DNA of 64,000 nucleotides. Source: Diplolepis rosae. Taxonomy: Eukaryota > Arthropoda > Insecta > Hymenoptera > Diplolepididae. This document shows positions 38,077 through 51,963 of the stretch, one piece after another. A program made the position numbers and the translations under genes. Each line of letters starts with the position of its first letter. Within the stretch, counting starts at the first letter, position 1. Location of the stretch: contig JAPYXD010000742.1 in the NCBI GenBank assembly GCA_030998225.1, positions 2,604,001 to 2,668,000 of the forward strand, written 5' to 3'. The notes under the pieces were generated by a model. That model saw only the letters and a list, made by a program, of their open reading frames with translations. It made no database searches and was not told the origin of the DNA.

Positions 38077-39316
38077 GTGTTAATTATTTTCTATTGGCCA
38101 CTTTATAAAAATTCTTATACTCCTAAGAATTCGGGCATTACTTGGTCATTCTTTTCAGCTCAGACTTTGTTCAAATCGCGTCTTACGCCGCAATTTTGTA
38201 TTAATATCAGTCCTGACGTCCATTGAACTCGCGCATTACTTGGCAACATAACTTTAAGTCTGAGTCCGAAGAACTCGCGCATTACTTGGCCGCTTTATTC
38301 AGGTCAGAGTCTAAGGAATCTACGTTGTTATTATTATCTATTGGCCACTTTATAAAAATGCTTATACTCCTAAGATGTCGCGCATTATCATGACACTCTT
38401 TTCAGGTCGGACTTCGCTCAACTTGCGTATTACGCGGCTATTTTTGTATTTATATCAGTCCTGACGTCCAGTGAACTCGCGCATTACATGGCCACCTTAT
38501 TTAGAATCAGCGTCCGAAGTGCTCGCGCATTACGTGGCCTCTTTATCCAGGTCAGAGTCCAAGGATCCTACGTGTTAATTAATATTTTTGGCCACTTTAT
38601 TAAAAAATTCTTATACTCCTGAGAATTCGCTCATTACTTGGCCACTCTTTTCAGGTCAAACTTCGTTCAACTCGCTTATTACGCGGCTATTTATGTATTT
38701 ATATCAGTTCTGACGTCCAGTGAACTCGTGCAATACATGGCCACCTTATTTAGAATCAGAGTCCGAAGTGCTCGCGCATTACTTGGCCGCTTTATTCAGG
38801 TCAGAGTCTAAGGAATCTACGTTGTAATTATTATCTATGGGCCACTTTATAAAAATTCTTATACTCCTAAGAAGTCGCGCACTATCTTGCTACTCTTTTC
38901 AGGTCGGACTTCGTTCAACTTGCGTATTACGCGGCTATTTATGTATTTATATCAGTTCTGACGTCCAATTAACTCGGGCATTACTTGGCAACATAAATAT
39001 AAGTCTTAGTACGAAGAACTCGCGCATAAATTGGCGGCTTTATTCAGGTCAGAGTCTGATGAATCTACGTGTTAATTATTATCTATTGGCCACTTTATAA
39101 AAATTCCTATAATCCTAAGAAGTCGCGCATTATCTCGCTACACTTTTCAGGTCAAACTTCGTACAACTTGCGTATTACGCGGCTATTTATGTGTTTATAT
39201 CAGTTCTGACGTCCATTGAACTCGCGCATTACTTGGCCACCTTATTTAGAATCAGTGTCCGAAGTGCTCGCGCATTACTTGGCTTCTTTATTCAGGTCAG
39301 AGTCTAAGGAGTCTAC

Positions 39317-42300
39317 GTGATAATTAATATTTTTTGGCCACTTTATTAAAAAATTCTTATACTCCTGAGAATTCGCTCATTACTTGGCCACTCTTTTCAG
39401 GTCAAACTTCTTTCAACTCGCGTATTACGCCGCAATTATGTATTTTTATCAGTCCTGACGTCCATTGAACTCGCGCATTACTTGGCAACATAACTGTAAG
39501 TCTAAATCCAAAGAACTCGCCCATTACTTGCCGCTTTATTCAGGTCAGAGTCTGATGAATCTACGTGTTAATTATTATCTATGGGCCACTTTATAAAAAT
39601 TCTTATACTCCTAAGAAGTCGCGCACTATCTTGCTACTCTTTTCAGGTCGGACTTCGTTCAACTTGCGTATTACGCGGCTATTTATGTATTTATATCGGT
39701 CCTGAAGTCCATTGAACTCGCGCATTACTTGGCAACATAACTTTAAGTCTGAATCCGAAGAACTCGCACATTACTTGGCCGCTTTATTCAGGTCAGAGTC
39801 TGATGAATCTACGTGTTAATTATTATCTATTGGCCACTTTATAAAAATTCTTATACTCCTAAGATGTCGCGCATTATCTTGCCACTCTTTTCAGGTTGGA
39901 CTTCGTTCAACTTGCGTATTAAGCGGCTATTTATGTATTTATATCAGTTCTGACGTCCAGTGAACTCGCGCATTACTTGGCCTTCTTATTTAGAATCAGA
40001 GTCCGAAGTGCTCGCGCATTACTTGGCCTCTTTATCCAGGTCAGAGTCTAAGGATCCTACGTGTTAATCATTATCTATTGGCCACTTTATAAAAATTCTT
40101 ATACTCCTAATAATTCGCGCATTACTTGGCCACTCTTTTCAGGTCAGCCTTCGTTCAACCTGCGTATTACGCGACTCTTTTTTATTTATATCAGTCCCGA
40201 CGTCCATTGAACTCGCGCATTACTTGGCCACCTTACTTAAAATCAGAGTCTAAAGTGCTCGCGCATTAATTGGCCGCTTTATTCAGGTCTGAGTCTAAGG
40301 ATCCTACGTGTTATTTATTATCTATTGGCCACTTTATAAAAATTCTTATACTCCTAAGAACTCGCGCATTACTTGGCCACTCTTTTCAGGTCAAACTTCG
40401 TTCAACTCGCGTATTACGCGGCTATTTATCTATTTATATCGGTCCTGAAGTCCATTGAACTCGCGCATTACTTGGCAACATAACTTTAAGTCTGAATCCG
40501 AAGAACTCGCGCATTAATTGGCCGCTTTATTCAGGTCAGAGTCTGATGAATCTACGTGTTAATTATTATCTATTGGCCACTTTATAAAAATTCTTATTCT
40601 CCTAAGAATTTGAGCATTACTTGGCCACTCTTTTCAGGTCAAACTTCGTTCAACTCGCGTATTACGCGGCTATTTATGTATTTATATCGGTCCTGAAGTC
40701 CATTGAACTCGCGCATTACTTGGCAACATAACTTTAAGTCTGAATCCGAAGAACTCGCGCATTAATTGGCCGCTTTATTCAGGTCAGAGTCTGATGAATC
40801 TACGTGTTAATTATTATCTATTGGCCACTTTATAAAAATTCTTATACTCCTAAGAATTCGAGCATTACTTGGCCACTCTTTTCAGGTCAAACTTTGTTCA
40901 ACTCGCGTATTACACGGTTATTTATGTATTTATATCTGTCCGGAAGTCCATTGAACTCGCGCATTACTTGGTAACATAACTTTAAGTCTGAATCCGAAGA
41001 ACTCGCGCATTAATTGGCCGCTTTATTCAGGTCAGAGTCTGATGAATCTACGTGTTAATTATTATCTATTGGCCACTTTATAAAAATTCTTATACTCCTA
41101 AGAATTCGCGCATTACTTGGCCACTCTTTTCAGGTCAGACTTTGTTCAACTTTCGTTTTACGCGGCTATTTTTGTATTTGTATCAGTCCTGACGTCCAGT
41201 GAACTCGCGCATTACATGGCCTTCTTATTTAGAATCAGAGTCCGAAGTGCTCGCGCATTACTTGGCCTCTTTATCCAGGGCAGAGTCCAAGGATCCTACG
41301 TGTTATTATTATCTATTGGCCACTTTATAAAAATTCTTTTAATCCTAAGAATTCGCGCATTACTTGGTCACTCTTTTCAGCTCGGACTTTGTTCAAAACG
41401 CGTATTACGCCGCAATTATGTATTTATATCAGTTCTGACGTCCATTTAAATCGGGCATTACTTGGCAACATAACTTTAAGTCTGAGTCCGAAGAAGTCGC
41501 GCATTACTTGGCGGCTTTATTCAGGTCAGAGTCTGATGAATCTACGTGTTAATTATTATCTATTGGCCACTTTATAAAAATTCTTATACTCCTAAGAATT
41601 CGAGCATTACTTGGCCACTCTTTTCAGGTCAAACTTTGTTCAACTCGCGTATTACGCGGCTATTTATGTATTTATATCTGTCCTGAAGTCCATTGAACTC
41701 GCGCATTACTTGGCAACTTAACTATAAGTCTGAGTCCGAAGTACTCGCGCATTACTTGGCCGCTTTATTCAGGTCAGAGTCTGATGAATCTACGTGTTAA
41801 TTATTATCTATTGGCCACTTTATAAAAATTCTTATACTCCTAAGAATTCGCGCATTACTTGGCCACTCTTTTCAGGTCAAACTTCGTTCAACTTGCGTAT
41901 TACGCGGCTATTTTTGTATTTATATCAGTCCTGACGTCCAGTGAACTCGCGCATTACATGGCCTTCTTATTTAGAATCAGAGTCCGAAGTGCTCGCGCAT
42001 TACTTGGCCTCTTTATCCAGGGCAGAGTCCAAGGATCCTACGTGTTATTATTATCTATTGGCCACTTTATAAAAATTCTTTTAATCCTAAGAATTCGCGC
42101 ATTACTTGGTCACTCTTTTCAGCTCGGACTTTGTTCAAAACGCGTATTACGCCGCAATTATGTATTTTTATCAGTCCTGACGTCCATTGAACTCGCGCAT
42201 TACTTGGCAACATAACTTTAAGTCTGAGTCCGAAGAGCTCGCGCATTACTTGGCCGCTTTATTGAGGTCAGAGTCTAAGGAATCTACGTTGTAATTATTA

Positions 42301-43775
42301 TCTATTGGCCACTTTCTAAAAACTCTTATACTCCTAAGAAGTCGCGCATTATCTTGCTACTCTTTTCAGGCCGGACTTCGTTCAACTTGCGTATTACGCG
42401 GCTATTTATGTATTTATATCAGTCCTGAAGTCCATTGAACTCGCGCATTACTTGGCAACATAACTTTAAGTCTGAGTCCGAAGAACTCGCGCATTACTTG
42501 GCCGCTTTATTCAGGTCAGAGTCTGATGAATCTACGTGTTAATTATTATCTATTGGCCACTTTATAAAAATTCTTATACTCCTAAGAAGTCGCGCACTAT
42601 CTTGCTACTCTTTTCAGGTCGGACTTCGTTCAACTTGCGTATTACGCGGCTATTTATGTATTTATATCAGTTCTGACGTCCAATGAACTCGCGCATTACT
42701 TGGACACCTTACTTAAAATCAGAGTCTGAAGTGCTCGCGCATTACTTGTCCGCTTTATTCAGGTCTGAGTCTAAGGATCCTACGTGTTAATTATTATCTA
42801 TTGGCCACTTTATAAAAATTCTTATACTCCTAAGAATTCGCGCATTACTTGGCCACTCTTTTCAGGTCACACTTCGTTCAACTCGCGTATTATGCGGCTA
42901 TTTACGTATTTATATCAGTTCTGACGTCCAGTGAACTCGTGCATTACATGGCCACCTTACTTAAAATCAGAGTCCGAAGAACTCGCACATTACTTGGCCG
43001 CTTTATTCAGGTCAGAGTCTGATGAATCTACGTGTTAATTATTATCTATTGGCCACTTTATAAAAATTCTTATACTCCTAAGAAGTCGCGCATTATCTTG
43101 CCACTCTTTTCAGGTTGGACTTCGTTAAACTTGCGTATTAAGCGGCTATTTATGTATTTATATCAGTTCTGACGTCCAGTGAACTCGCGAATTACTTGGC
43201 CTTCTTACTTAGAATCAGAGTCCGAAGTGCTATCGCATTACTTGGCCTCTTTATCCAGGTCAGAGTCCACGGATCCTACGTGTTAATTATTATCTATTCG
43301 CCACTTTATAAAAATTCTTATACTCCTAAGAATTCACGCATTACTTGGCCATTCTTTTCAGGTCAGCCTTCGTTCAGCCTGCGTATTACGCGACTCTTTT
43401 TGTATTTATATCAGTCCCGACGTCCATTGAACTCGCGCATTACTTGGCCACCTTACTTAAAATCAGAGTCTGAATTGCTCGCGCATTACTTGGCCGCTTT
43501 ATTCAGGTCTGAGTCTAAGGATCCTACGTGTTAATTATTATCTATTGGCCACTTTATAAAAATTCTTATACTCCTAAGAATTCGCGCATTACTTGTCCAC
43601 TCTATTCAAGTCAGACTTTGTTCAACTCGCGTATTAAGCGGCTATTTTTGTATTTATATCAGTCCTGACGTCCAGTGAACTCGCGCATTACTTGGCAACA
43701 TTACTTTAAGTCTGAGTCCGAAGAACTCGCGCATTACTTGGCCGCTTTATTCAGGTCAGAGTCTAAGGAATCTAC
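39317..43775 (+). repeat. Large block duplicated downstream with rearrangement, copy 1
   Basis: Units 39317 and 39565 match 44768 and 45017 (offset 5451-5452). Units 39813, 40061, 40308 and 40556 match 45513, 45761, 46008 and 46256 (offset 5700). Units 41794 to 43280 match 46504 to 47990 (offset 4710). The step changes in offset mean one unit more and then four units fewer in the second copy. Rare markers include CAAACTTCTTTCAACTCGCG with CATAACTGTAAG, ACTCTTTTTTATTTATATC, and TTCTTTTAATCCTAA. Confidence 0.82.
40804..42287 (+). repeat. Three-unit tandem duplication (742 bp period)
   Basis: Units at 40804, 41052 and 41300 pair with 41546, 41794 and 42042. Shared markers are AATTCGAGCATTACTTGG with TATATCTGTCC, TTTATCCAGGGCAGAGTCC and GTGTTATTATTATC with TTCTTTTAATCC. 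The second set, not the first, is the one whose offset continues into the 46504-47245 copy. Confidence 0.82.
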
Positions 43776-44023
43776 GTTTTAATTATTATCTATTGGCCAC
43801 TTTATAAAAATTCTTATACTCCTAAGAAGTCGCGCATTATCTTGCTACCCTTTTCTGGTCGGACTTCGTTCAACTTGCGTATTACGCGGATATTTATGTA
43901 TTTATATCAGTCCTGATATCCATTGAACTCGCGCATTACTTGGCAACATAACTTTAAGTCTGAGTCCGAAGAACTCGCGCATTACTTGGCCGCTTTATTC
44001 AGGTCAGAGTCTAAGGAATCTAC

Positions 44024-44767
44024 GTTGTAATTATTATCTATTGGCCACTTTATAAAAATTCTTATACTCCTAAGAAGTCGCGCATTATCATGACACTCTT
44101 TTCAGGTCGGACTTCGTTCAACTTGCGTATTACGCGGCTATTTTTGTATTTATATCAGTCCTGACGTCCAGTGAACTCGCGCCTTACATGGCCACCTTAT
44201 TTAGAATCAGAGTCCGAAGTGCTCGCGCATTACTTGGCCTCTTTATCCAGGTCAGAGTCTGATGAATCTACGTTGTAATTATTATCTATTGGCCACTTTA
44301 TAAAAATTCTTATACTCCTAAGAATTCGCGCATTACTTGGCCATTCTTTTCAGTTCAAACTTTGTTCAACTCCCGTATTACTCGGCTATTTATTTATTTA
44401 TATCAGTTCTGACGTCCATTGAACTCGCGTATTACTTGGCCACCTTATTTAGAATCAGAGTCCGAAGTGCTCGCGCATTACTCGGCCTCTTTATCCAGGT
44501 CAGAGTCTGATGAATCTACGTTGTAATTATTATCTATTGGCCACTTTATAAAAATTCTTATACTCCTAAGAAGTCGCGCATTATCATGACACTCTTTTCA
44601 GGCCGGACTTCGTTCAACTTGCGTATTACGCGGCTATTTTTGTATTTATATCAGTCCTGACGTCCAGTGAACTCGCGACTTACATGGCCACCTTATTTAG
44701 AATCAGAGTCCGAAGTGCTCGCGCATTACTTGGCCTCTTTATCCAGGTCAGAGTCCAAGGATCCTAC
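44024..44767 (+). repeat. K-L composite in which the L spacers are replaced
   Basis: A K unit at 44024 is followed by a unit at 44272 whose body is the usual first L body (CAGTTCAAAC, CAACTCCCGTATTACTCGG). Its subrepeat 5 is the ordinary TTATCTATTGGCCACTTTAT. Both 44272 and 44520 begin after GATGAATCTACGTTGTAA instead of GGATTCTACG. This looks like conversion of the AT-rich part by an ordinary unit. Confidence 0.8.
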
Positions 44768-47700
44768 GTGATAATTAATATTTTTTGGCCACTTTATTAA
44801 AAAATTCTTATACTCCTGAGAATTCGCTCATTACTTGGCCACTCTTTTCAGGTCAAACTTCTTTCAACTCGCGTATTACGCCGCAATTATGTATTTTTAT
44901 CAGTCCTGACGTCCAATGAACTCGCGCATTACTTGGCAACATAACTGTAAGTCTGAATCCAAAGAACTCGCGCATTAATTGGCCGCTTTATTCAGGTCAG
45001 AGTCTGATGAATCTACGTGTTAATTATTATCTATGGGCCACTTTATAAAAATTCTTATACTCCTAAGAAGTCGCGCACTATCTTGCTACTCTTTTCAGGT
45101 CGGACTTCGTTCAACTTGCGTATTACGCGGCTATTTATCTATTTATATCGGTCCTGAAGTCCATTGAACTCGCGCATTACTTGGCAACATAACTTTAAGT
45201 CTGAATCCGAAGAACTCGCGCATTAATTGGCCGCTTTATTCAGGTCAGAGTCTGATGAATCTACGTGTTAATTATTATCTATTGGCCACTTTATAAAAAT
45301 TCTTATTCTCATAATTATTCTCGCATTACTTGGCCACTCTTTTCAGGTCAAACTTCGTTCAACTCGCGTATTATGCGGCTATTTATGTATTTATATCAGT
45401 TCTGACGTCCAGTGAACTCGTGCATTACATGGCCACCTTATTTAGAATCAGAGTCCGAAGTGCTCGCACATTACTTGGCCGCTTTATTCAGGTCAGAGTC
45501 TGATGAATCTACGTGTTAATTATTATCTATTGGCCACTTTATAAAAATTCTTATACTCCTAAGATGTCGCGCATTATCTTGCCACTCTTTTCAGGTTGGA
45601 CTTCGTTCAACTTGCGTATTAAGCGGCTATTTATGTATTTATATCAGTTCTGACGTCCAGTGAACTCGCGCATTACTTGGCTTTCTTATTTAGAATCAGA
45701 GTCCGAAGTGCTATCGCATTACTTGGCCTCTTTATCCAGGTCAGAGTCTAAGGATCCTACGTGTTAATTATTATCTATTGGCCACTTTATAAAAATTCTT
45801 ATACTCCTAATAATTCGCGCATTACTTGGCCACTCTTTTCAGGTCAGCCTTCGTTCAACCTGCGTATTACGCGACTCTTTTTTATTTATATCAGTCCCGA
45901 CGTCCATTGAACTCGCGCATTACTTGGCCACCTTATATAGAATCAGAGTCTGAAGTGCTCACGCATTACTTAGCCGCTTTATTCAGGTTTGAGTATAAGG
46001 ATCCTACGTGTTAATTATTATCTATTGGCCACTTTATAAAAATTCTTATACTCCTAAGAACTCGCGCATTACTTGGCCACTCTTTTCAGGTCAGACTTCG
46101 TTCAACTCGCGTATTACGCGGCTATTTATCTATTTATATCTGTCCTGAAGTCCATTGAACTCGCGCATTACTTGGCAACATAACTTTAAGTCTGAATCCG
46201 AAGAACTCGCGCATTAATTGGCCGCTTTATTCAGGTCAGAGTCTGATGAATCTACGTGTTAATTATTATCTATTGGCCACTTTATAAAAATTCTTATACT
46301 CCTAAGAATTCGAGCATTACTTGGCCACTCTTTTCAGGTCAAACTTTGTTCAACTCGCGTATTACGCGGCTATTTATGTATTTATATCAGTGCTGTGGTC
46401 CACTGAACTCGCGCATTACTTGGCAACATAACTTTAAGTCTGAATCCGAAGAACTCGCGCATTAATTGGCCGCTTTATTCAGGTCAGCGTCTGATGAATC
46501 TACGTGTTAATTATTATCTATTGGCCACTTTATAAAAATTCTTATACTCCTAAGAATTCGCGCATTACTTGGCCACTCTTTTCAGGTCAAACTTTGTTCA
46601 ACTAGCGTATTACGCTGCTATTTATGTATTTATATCAGTCCCGACGTCCAGTGAACTCGCGCATTACATGGCCTTCTTATTTAGAATCAGAGTCCGAAGT
46701 GCTCGCGCATTACTTGGCCTCTTTATCCAGGGCAGAGTCCAAGGATCCTACGTGTTATTATTATCTATTGTCCACTTTATAAAAATTCTTTTAATCCTAA
46801 TAATTCGCGCATTACTTGGTCACTCTTTTCAGCTCGGACTTTGTTCAAAACGCGTATTACGCCGCAATTATGTATTTTTATCAGTCCTGACGTCCATTGA
46901 ACTCGCGCATTACTTGGCAACATAACCTTAAGTCTGAGTCCGAAGAGCTCGCGCATTACTTGGCCGCTTTATTGAGGTCAGATTCTAAGGAATCTACGTT
47001 GTAATTATTATCTATTAGCCACTTTATAAAAACTCTTATACTCCTAAGAAGTCGCGCATTATCTTGCTACTCTTTTCAGGCCGGACTTCGTTCAACTTGC
47101 GTATTACGCGGCTATTTATGTATTTATATCAGTCCTGAAGTCCATTGAACTCGCGCATTACTTGGCAACATAACTTTAAGTCTGAGTCCGAAGAACTCGC
47201 GCATTACTTGGCCGCTTTATTCAGGTCAGAGTCTGATGAATCTACGTGTTAATTATTAGCTATGGGCCACTTTAGACAAATTCTGAGACTCCTAAGAAGT
47301 CGCGCACTATCTTGCTACTCTTTTCAGGACGGACTTCGTTCAACTTGCGTATTACGCGGCTATTTATGTATTTATATCAGTTCTGACGTCCAATGAACTC
47401 GCGCATTACTTGGACACCTTACTTAAAATCAGAGTCTGAAGTGCTCGCGCATTAATTGGCCGCTTTATTCAGGTCTGAGTCTAAGGATCCTACGTGTTAA
47501 TTATTATCTATTGGCCACTTTATAAAAATTCTTATACTCCTAAGAATTCGCGCATTACTTGGCCACTCTTTTCAGGTCAAACTTCGTTCAACTCGCGTAT
47601 TATGCGGCTATTTACGTATTTATATCAGTTCTGACGTCCAGTGAACTCCTGCATTACATGGCCACCTTATTTAGAATCAGAGTCTAAAGTGCTCGCGCAT

Positions 47701-48237
47701 TACTTGGCCGCTTTATTCAGGTCAGAGTCTAAGGAATCTACGTGTTAATTATTATCTATTGGCCACTTTATAAAAATTCTTATACTCCTAAGATGTCGCG
47801 CATTATCTTGCCACTCTTTTCAGGTTGCACTTCGTTCAACTTGCGTATTAAGCGGCTATTTATGTATTTATATCAGTTCTGACGTCCAGTGAACTCGCGG
47901 ATTACTTGGCAACATAACTTTATGTCTGAGTCCGAAGAGGTCGCGCATTACTTGGCCGCTTTATTCATGTCAGAGTCTAATGAATCTACGTGTTAATTAT
48001 TATCTATTGGCCACTTTATAAAAATTCTTATACTCCTAAGAATTCATGCATTACTTGGCCACTCTTTTCAGGTCAGCCTTCGTTCAACCTGCGTATTACG
48101 CGACTCTTTTTGTATTTATGTCAGTCCCGACGTCCATTGAACTCGCGCATTACTTGGCCACCTTACTTAAAATCAGAGTCTGAATTGCTCGCGCATTACT
48201 TGGCAGCATTATTCAGGTCTGAGTCTAAGGATGCTAC
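44768..48237 (+). repeat. Large block duplicated with rearrangement, copy 2
   Basis: Copy of 39317-43527, with one additional unit at 45265 (TTATTCTCATAATTATTC) and without counterparts to the units from 40804 to 41793. Pairs 42042/46752, 42288/46998, 42536/47246 and 42784/47494 are especially close. The last pairs (43032/47742 and 43280/47990) are looser. Confidence 0.8.
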
Positions 48238-48981
48238 GTGTTAATTATTATCTATTGGCCACTTTATAAAAATTCTTATACTCCTAAGAATTCACGCATT
48301 ACTTGGCCACTTTTTTCAGGTCAGACTTTGTTCAACTCGCGTATTAAGCGGCTATTTGTGCATTTATATCAGTCATGACCTCCAGTGTACTCGCGCATTA
48401 CTTGGCAACATTACTTTAAGTCTGAGTCCGAAGTGCTCGCGCATTACTTGTCCGCTTTATTCAGGTCTGAGTCCAAGGATCCTACGTGTTAATTATTATC
48501 TATTGCCCACTTTATAATAATTCTTATACTCCTAAGAATTCATGCATCACTTGGCCACTCTTTTCAGGTCAGCCTTCGTTCAGCCTGCGTATTACGCGAC
48601 TCTTTTTGTATTTATATCAGTCCCGACGTCCATTGAACTCGCGCATTACTTGGCCACCTTACTTAAAATCAGAGTCTGAATTGCTCGCGCATTACTTGGC
48701 AGCATTATTCAGGTCTGAGTCTAAGGATGCTACGTGTTAATTATTATCTATTGGCCACTTTATAAAAATTCTTATACTCCTAAGAATTCACGCATTACTT
48801 GGCCACTCTTTTCAGCTCAGACTTTGTTCAAATCGCGTATTAAGCGGCTATTTATGTATTTATATCAGTCCTGACGTCCATTGAAATCGCGCATTACTTG
48901 GCAACATAACTTTAAGTCTGAGTCCGAAGAACTCGCGCATTACTTGGCCGCTTTATTCAGGTCAGAGTCTAAGGAGTCTAC
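47990..48981 (+). repeat. Two-unit tandem duplication (496 bp period)
   Basis: Units at 47990 and 48486 share AATTCATGCAT, CAGCCTTCGTTCA, CGCGACTCTTTTTGTATTTA and GGCAGCATTATTCAGG with AAGGATGCTACG. The intervening units at 48238 and 48734 share AATTCACGCATTACTTGG. It is a dimer repeated twice. Confidence 0.8.
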
Positions 48982-49229
48982 GTGTTAATCATTATCTATT
49001 GGCCACTTTATAAAAATTCTTATACTCCTAAGAAGTCGCGCATTATCTTGCTACCCTTTTCTGGTCGGACTTCGTTCAACTTGCGTATTACGCGGATATT
49101 TATGTATTTATATCAGTCCTGATATCCATTGAACTCGCGCATTACTTGGGAACATAAATTTAAGTCTGAGTCCGAAGTGCTCGCGCATTACTTGGCCGCT
49201 TTATTCAGTTCAGAGTCTAAGGAGTCTAC

Positions 49230-50477
49230 GTGTTAATTATTATCTATTGGCCACTTTATAAAAATTCTTATACTCCTAAGAAGTCGCGCATTATCATGAC
49301 ACTCTTTTCAGGTCGGACTTCGTTCAACTTGCGTATTACGCGGCTATTTTTGTATTTATATCAGTCCTGACGTCCAGTGAACTCGCGCCTTACATGGCCA
49401 CCTTATTTAGAATCAGAGTCCGAAGTGCTCGCGCATTACTTGGCCTCTTTATCCAGGTCAGAGTCCAAGGATTCTACGTGTTAATTATTATTTTTTGGCC
49501 ACTTTATTAAAAAATTCTTATACTCCTAAGAATTCGCGCATTACTTGGCCATTCTTTTCAGTTCAAACTTTGTTCAACTCCCGTATTACTCGGCTATTCA
49601 TTTATTTATATCAGTTCTGACGTCCATTGAACTCGCGTATTACTTGGCCACCTTATTTAGAATCAGAGTCCGAAGTGCTCGCGCATTACTCGGCCTCTTT
49701 ATCCAGGTCAGAGTCCAAGGATCCTACGTGTTAATTGATATTTTTTGGCCACTTTATTAAAAAAATTCTTAGACTCCTAAGAATTGGCGCATTACTCGGC
49801 CACTCTTTTCAAGTCAGCTTTGTTCTACTCGCGTATTACGCTGCTATTTATGTATTTATATCAGTCCCGACGTACATTGAACTCGCGCATAACTCGGCCA
49901 CCTTACTTAAAATCAGAGTCCGAAGAACTCGACCATTACTTGGCCTCTTTATCCAGGTCAGAGTCCAAGGATACTACGTGTTAATTAATATTTTTTGGCC
50001 ACTTTATTAAAAAATTCTTATACTCCTGAGAATTCGCTCATTACTTGGCCACTCTTTTCAGGTCAAACTTCGTTCAACTCGCGTATTTCGCGGCTATTTA
50101 TGTATTTATATCAGTTCTGACGTCCAGTGAACACGTTCATTACATGGCCACCTTACTTAAAATCAGAGTCTGAAGTGCTCGCGCATTACTTGGCCTCTTT
50201 ATCCAGGTCAGAGTCCAAGGATCCTACGTGGTAATTATTATTTTTTGGCCACTTTATTAAAAAATTCTTATACTCCTCAGAATTCGAGCATTACTTGGCC
50301 ACTCTTTTCAGGTCAAACTTTGTTCAACTCGCGTATTACGCTGCTATTTATGTATTTATATCAGTTCTGACGTCCATTGAACTCGCGCATTACTTGGACA
50401 CCTTACTTAAAATCAGAGTCTGAAGTGCTCGCGCATTACTTGTCCGCTTTATTCAGGTCTGAGTCTAAGGATCCTAC
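49230..50477 (+). repeat. K-L composite block: one K unit then four L units
   Basis: The K unit at 49230 (ATCATGACAC, CGCCTTACATGG) precedes four 250-bp L units at 49478, 49728, 49978 and 50228. The order of L bodies (CAACTCCCGTATTACTCGG, then GGCGCATTACTCGGCC, then CTGAGAATTCGCTC) is the same as at 9577-11075, over 38 kb away. Confidence 0.87.
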
Positions 50478-51963
50478 GTGTTAATTATTATCTATTGGCC
50501 ACTTTATAAAAATTCTTATACTCCTAAGAATTCGCGCATTACTTGGCCACTCTTTTCAGGTCAAACTTTGTGCAACTCGCGTATTACGCTGCTATTTATG
50601 TATTTATGTCAGTTCTGAACTCCAATGAACTCGCGCATTACTTGGCAACATAACTTTAAGTCTGAATCCGAAGAACTCGCGCATTAATTGGCCGCTTTAT
50701 TCAGGTCAGATTCTGATGAATCTACGTGTTAATTATTATCTATTAGCCACTTTATAAAAATTCTTATACTCCTAAGAATTCGCGCATTACTTGGCCACTC
50801 TTTTCAGGTCAAACTTTGTTCAACTCGCGTATTACGCTGCTATTTATGTATTTATATCGGTCCTGAAGTCCATTGAACGCGCGCATTACTTGGCAACATA
50901 ACTTCAAGTCTGAATCCGAAGAACTCGCCCATTACTTGGCCGCTTTATTCAGGTCAGATTCTGATGAATCTACGTGTTAATTATTATCTATTAGCCACTT
51001 TATAAAAATTCTTATACTCCTAAGAATTCGCGCATTACTTGGCCACTCTTTTCAGGTCAAACTTTGTTCAACTCGCGTATTACGCTGCTATTTATGTATT
51101 TAAATCAGTTCTGACGTCCAGTGAACTCGTGCATTACATGGCCACCTTACTTAAAATCAGAGTCCGAAGAACTCGCCCATTACTTGGCCGCTTTATTCAG
51201 GTCAGATTCTGATGAATCTACGTGTTAATTATTATCTATTGGCCACTTTATAAAAATTCTTATACTCCAAAGAATTCGCGGATTACTTGGCCACTCTTTT
51301 CAGGTCAAACTTTTTTCAAATCGCGTATTACGCCGCAATTTTGTATTTATATCAGTCGTGACGTCCATTGAACTCGCGCATTACTTGGCAACATAACCTT
51401 AAGTCTGAGTCCGAAGAGCTCGCGCATTACTTGGCCGCTTTATTCATGTCAGAATCTAAGGAATCTACGTGTTTATTATTATCTATTGGCCACTTTATAA
51501 AAATTCTTATACTCCTAAGAAGTCGCGCATTATCTTGACACTCTTTTCAGGTTGGACTTCGTTCAACTTGCGTATTAAGCGGCTATTTTTGTATTTATAT
51601 CAGTCCTGACGTCCAGTGAACTCGCGCATTACTTGGCCTTCTTATTTAGAATCAGAGTCCGAAGTGCTCGCGCATTACTTGGCAGCATTATTCAGGTCTG
51701 AGTCTAAGGATGCTACGTGTTAATTATTATCTATTGGCCACTTTATAAAAATTCTTATACTCCTAAGAATTCGCGCATTACTTGGCCACTCTTTTCAGCT
51801 CAGAAATCGTTCAAATCGCGTATTACAGCGCAATTTTGTATTTATATCAGTCCTGACGTCCATTGAAATCGCGCATTACTTGGCAACATAACTTTAAGTC
51901 TGAGTCCGAAGAACTCGCGCATTACTTGGCCGCTTTATTCAGGTCAGAGTCTAAGGAGTCTAC

